From Psilocybe azurescens (taxonomy: Eukaryota > Basidiomycota > Agaricomycetes > Agaricales > Agrocybaceae): DNA of 64,000 nucleotides. The notes under the pieces are model-generated. The model made no database searches, had not been told where the DNA came from, and saw only the letters and a list, made by a program, of their open reading frames with translations. The first letter of the stretch is position 1. Each line of letters starts with the position of its first letter. The translations under genes were made by a program, and so were the position numbers. Below are positions 60,482-64,000 of this stretch, piece after piece. The stretch is taken from contig JAJIRX010000742.1 of the NCBI GenBank assembly GCA_023853785.1, forward strand, positions 124,001-188,000, written 5' to 3'.

Positions 60482-61474
60482 TTCAAGCCCGCAGATCTCT
60501 ATGTAGAGTAAGTGTGATTTGTTGAAGTTGGACAGAAGACGACCATGCCGTGTGAGATTGTATGAAGCAAGCGTGAAGGTTATTACACATTTCCCGCTAA
60601 CTACCGAAATTCAACTTTCTGGAAGTCTTTGCATTGAAGCCTGAGCTACATGCAGTACCGGATTGCTGTTAGATCAACACGGTGTACATAACGGCACCGA
60701 CAATCCTGAGGAGTCAAGTAATGTGCTTATATGCAATTTACGTATTCGTAATGACAGCGTTAGCTTAGGCTAAACTCGGAGAGTTCTCAACCCAGCTAGT
60801 GCAGGCCAGTACTATTTTTTTTCATAGAGTGGCACCTTCCTGTGTCTTCTACGAAGCCCATGTACCTAGTATACTTCATAATTACGATTTAGTAAACTTG
60901 TTCAGGAGGATTGTCAACGCAGTCCTTTGTCATTACAGTGTACACAATTAGTGAAGGCTGAGGACCGAACACCTCCAAGAGGTGGTTGAATGACAGATAT
61001 CGGCCCTCAAGTCAAGATGTTCTAACTCTCCGGATTAAGTTGTTTATGACTCAGACAAAGTACGACAAAAAATGAGTAAAAAATAAAAATAATTAATTAA
61101 TGAAACTCACCAGCACTACTGTTGGGCGTTTCCCGTGCTTTACCAATGTTTATGCCCATATCGAGAGAATATCCTTCCTCAATGAATGAAGGAAAAGCTT
61201 TAAACCCACCTTACTGGCATTGAAAGCGAGTCTCTACAAGAATACCTCATGGTACAAATGGAATGACTGCGAAAGCGCAGCGGGAAGAGAAGCGCGCGGT
61301 CCCGAGAGTTTACATTGATCTTCGGCTAGCATCTGTCCTGCTGCGGCTGCTGGACTCTTACAGCCATAAAGTTGACCTTGAATACCTATAAGTAGGGAGG
61401 GAGATTAATGGCTTGATGACTTGTACCAACCGGAACTTCATTTGTATTACCGCAACACTCATCCAAAATCCAAC
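60482..61474. other. Intergenic with first copy of a 150-bp repeat
   Basis: Mostly AT-rich spacer. Bases 61154-61303 are repeated almost exactly at 63024-63176. A TATA-like CTATAAGTA lies at about 61386, before the GNAT gene. Confidence 0.5.
61154..61303 (+). repeat. 150-bp direct repeat, copy 1
   Basis: Matches 63024-63176 with few differences, sharing the block TCTCTACAAGAATACCTCAT and the following GGTACAAATGGAATGACTGC. One frame of copy 2 reads NLYKNTSWYKWNDCESAAG. The two copies flank the GNAT gene in the same orientation. Confidence 0.85.
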
Positions 61475-62141
61475 ATGTTTGATCTTAGCTGCGGCATCCG
61501 GCTTCGCGCATTCCGAGCTCCACCAGCTGGTGACCTTGATAATATAATCAGCCTATACAACAATACTCAAGTTGTTCCATTTATAACTCTGCGTTTCCCT
61601 GCGCCTCGAGGAGAGCAGTTGAAAAAGGATTATCTGGATGTCATCGACAAGGAAGCAGAAATATTTTGTATGATCGAAATGATTCCAATGCCGTCTACCT
61701 CTATCGACGAAGGCAACCAAAATGGCCTCGACTCCCTGAGTCTCGAGCCTCAGTTTATTGGAATGACCGCACTGTGGGGGCTCAAGGAACGCGGGCACAG
61801 GCACACAAAGTATTCGATAGTTATGTTACCGAAGTTTTGGAATAGGGGATATGGCCAACACATCACGCGGTTTATGGTCGATCACGCCTTTGTGCACATG
61901 AATATGCACCGCATATCCCTGGAAGTCTACGAAGGAAATGATCGGGCAGTAGCTTTGTATAAAAAAAACGTGCGCAATCTTTATTCTGCTACTTAACTGC
62001 GGAGTTCTGATTTTCTGCAGAGGATTCATTGAAGAAGGTCGACAGCGTAAAGCATTGTGGATTAATGGAGGCTGGAAAGACATTATCGAGATGGGTATCC
62101 TTGTTGAAGAATGGAAAGAGATGCAAGATTCGAAGACATAG
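61475..62141 (+). CDS. GNAT-family acetyltransferase
   Basis: Transfers an acetyl group from acetyl-CoA to an amine; substrate unknown. Exon 1 from ATG 61475 has IRLRAFR at the start. It then has the core MTALWGLKERGHRHTKYSIV with MLPKFWNRGYG (acetyl-CoA pyrophosphate loop, Arg/Gly-rich), FMVDHAFVHMNMHRISLEV, and EGNDRAVALYKK. After a ~51-bp intron (61970-62020) exon 2 gives GFIEEGRQRKALW, GGWKDIIEMGIL and ends at TAG 62141. This is the RimJ/RimL-like layout. The two exons join in frame only if the A8 run at 61961-61968 is one base shorter. I therefore suspect a sequence error or a recent frameshift. Confidence 0.8.
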
Positions 62142-63491
62142 TTTTAGTAGAGTTCTGTGACTTGCATGCTATTTCTCCACATTTTGACTGGCTTTCGATG
62201 TGCCCCTTGTGTGGAGTTTCCTGAAAGCCTGGCGTCACCAGGCTCGCTGAGGAGTCACGCTGAGGATGACAGAACCACGATATATCGATATAACGACTGA
62301 CTGGGCTACAGGTGTGTACAGTGCATAATGTCTGCTGTGTAAGAGAGAAGTCGGTGTCGAAGGAATGGGTTGAGGATTGCGGTCACGTGTACGTAAATGT
62401 AGAAGATAAGATAATACGGAAAGGGGCTGTGGTAAGACTGGGGCGCCAGGCTTACATTTCCGGCCATACCGGTGGGCTGACTATCGCAAATTTCAGAACA
62501 TCTGGTTTACGAGAAATATAAGGCGCGGACTGTCTTTGTGACGGGTTTGTAGACACGCTCGCCACTGGCCCCCCGAACGTCAACCATCTCATTCTTCCAC
62601 AGTGCTCGGCACCTAGCACATGTGCTCCAAGGACAACAACGCAGCGGCAAAGCGCCCGGCCTGAAATTACCACTTTAATCGTGCCAACGCGCTCCAGATT
62701 TTGTCAATTTAACTGTTGTGGTATACAGTAATTACTAATTGTCTCTGCCTCAGTTAGAGCACCTTGTGCATAGTGTGTCGTCGAAGTGTGGCGGTAATTT
62801 TGAGGCATGACGGCCCTGGTCCCTGGATGTGCCATGGTACCATTCGTGGTCAGAGAGACTCAGAGGTTGTGGGCGTCGTTGAGAACAGTGAGCAAGGGCA
62901 AAGCAAAGGTGTCACTCACTTTCACGACGGTGAACACACGTATGGCTGTGTGTCCGGCAGGCTGTCTGCTGGACAGTCCGCGCCTCCTCCCAGTAAACCA
63001 GGTGCCCTCAAAATTAGACATTATATCCCATATCAAGAGAATATCCTTCCTCAATGAACGAAGAAGAAGCTTTAAACCCATCTTACTGGCATTGAAAGTG
63101 AATCTCTACAAGAATACCTCATGGTACAAATGGAATGACTGCGAAAGCGCAGCGGGAAGAGAAGCGTGGGGTCCCTACATGATAGGTATTTGGAAGACAA
63201 CGGCACTCTTGCCACATAGGGTCTAGTTGAATCTCAACCTATACTCCAGTTATATACCATTACCAAATGAGAGGAGTGAAATTCACATATATGCTATCCT
63301 CAGTTACCAACAGTAAATCAATTCGGAAAGGCAACTTTCAACTTTGTTCACGAGTTCCTCAGAATTTCAGGTCGCGTTCAAGTGGCTGCAGCCCACAAAA
63401 GAAAATTTGCTTTACAATGTCAATTACATGTGATACACATTATGTCGAAGTAGAAACCTATGAGAGAAATGAAACAGCATACTTGAATGAT
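62142..63491. other. Intergenic with second copy of the 150-bp repeat
   Basis: No supported gene. The open frames at 62764-63226 overlap each other and owe part of their length to the repeat at 63024-63176. Confidence 0.45.
63024..63176 (+). repeat. 150-bp direct repeat, copy 2
   Basis: Second copy of the repeat at 61154-61303, same strand, located 0.3 kb from the end of MYND gene 2. Confidence 0.85.
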
Positions 63492-64000
63492 CTACCACAG
63501 AGGGTCTTGCTCCGGCGCTCGATCGAGACACAGTTCATACTTATAATCCGAAATCCGCTTCATCCACCTGTAGAACTTCATTTTGCCCCCAATAATCCTT
63601 TGCGCCTCATCGAACAGTTTTGGGTCGGAGTTTCTAGTCCAAAAGACCTTGAAGCGTTGTGTTCTATCGTACACCAGCATGTTTGTCGCTTGGCCGATCG
63701 GATTACCAAGTGAGATTTGGAATTTGGCGAGGAAGATCTTTCCGTCATGGACGTCGGGTGGGGCCTTTGTGATAGCAGAACCGACTTCGGTCGGAGGATG
63801 CTTGTGCATAGAGTCGAGGCGGTTTAGTAAGGACATGTATGGCATATCAGGCATACCAAAAGAGGAGTCGGACACTGTGATAGTGTGCCATGTACCTCCT
63901 TTGATAGATTTGCAGGCCAGTTTGTGAGTCTTCCAATCGGATCTCTGACATTCTGACATGATGCGTTCAGATTCTGTTCGCATATCAACGCGTAAAAATA
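63492..64000 (-). CDS. MYND zinc-finger protein 2 (partial, 5' end outside window)
   Basis: The last exon (63952-63492) begins at a CAG acceptor with the second half of a MYND finger (ECQRSDWKTHKLAC). It continues CKSIKGGTWHTITV, PPDVHDGKIFLAKFQ, LVYDRTQRFKVFWTR, GGKMKFYRWMKR and ends EQDPLW at TAG 63494-63492. It matches MYND protein 1 over its whole length. The first zinc ligands and N-terminus lie beyond 64000. The exon is open and without lesions, so this copy is likely functional. Confidence 0.85.
   Translation of the reverse strand, partial: FLRVDMRTESERIMSECQRSDWKTHKLACKSIKGGTWHTITVSDSSFGMPDMPYMSLLNRLDSMHKHPPTEVGSAITKAPPDVHDGKIFLAKFQISLGNPIGQATNMLVYDRTQRFKVFWTRNSDPKLFDEAQRIIGGKMKFYRWMKRISDYKYELCLDRAPEQDPLW

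Noticed and set aside
62764..63226. Overlapping open frames of 97 and 139 residues
   Set aside because: Part of their length comes from the 150-bp repeat and no frame is conserved at the other repeat copy.

Overview
The window looks like a nuclear contig of an Agaricomycete-type basidiomycete. Protein genes are cut by many short introns (about 50-65 bp, GT-AG), there is a cluster of small class I hydrophobin genes, and the recognisable genes are eukaryotic: mitochondrial Hsp78, coronin, a mitochondrial glycine-cleavage T protein, MYND-finger proteins, GT1-type glycosyltransferases and two nuclear tRNA-Val genes. I cannot name the species.

Layout. 1-7 kb is a graveyard. A broken Hsp78 copy (1-2108) is fused to a WrbA quinone-reductase fragment, then a dead deoxyribose-phosphate aldolase (deoC) copy, then hydrophobin H1, then a second Hsp78 fragment (6481-6952). 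The middle part (2117-6475) is one arm of a ~4.4-kb inverted duplication whose other arm (29357-33906) carries H4, the intact deoC and part of a second WrbA gene. 7.3-7.6 kb has two tRNA-Val genes. 9.3-18.3 kb is the stable core: an ankyrin-RCC1-BTB protein (IBtk-like) and intact HSP78, convergent. 18.4-26.3 kb is a tandem direct duplication with hydrophobins H2 and H3, relics of the IBtk-like gene, and a 531-bp hAT-type MITE with perfect 8-bp target duplications. 27.3-28.2 kb is a broken exonuclease/endonuclease/phosphatase gene. 29.4-35.3 kb holds the right arm, intact deoC and two WrbA genes. 38.1-42.0 kb has coronin and GcvT, divergent from a shared 207-bp promoter. 43.7-47.8 kb holds H5 and H6. 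48.9-64 kb holds accessory genes: two MYND proteins, an HNH-nuclease-domain gene, a truncated MOV10/SDE3-like helicase, two UDP-glycosyltransferases and a GNAT acetyltransferase.

Theme. Six hydrophobin genes fall into two families (H1/H4/H5 and H2/H3/H6). Each gene travels with 1 kb or more of conserved upstream DNA and drags pieces of neighbouring genes (HSP78, IBtk-like, deoC, wrbA) along as passengers that then decay. The passengers keep intron sequence, so copying was at DNA level. H1, H4 and H5 share one frame-breaking T5 run although splice sites and all cysteines are otherwise kept. Several other well-preserved genes also show single-base frame breaks, most of them in homopolymer runs, so some breaks may be sequence errors rather than decay.
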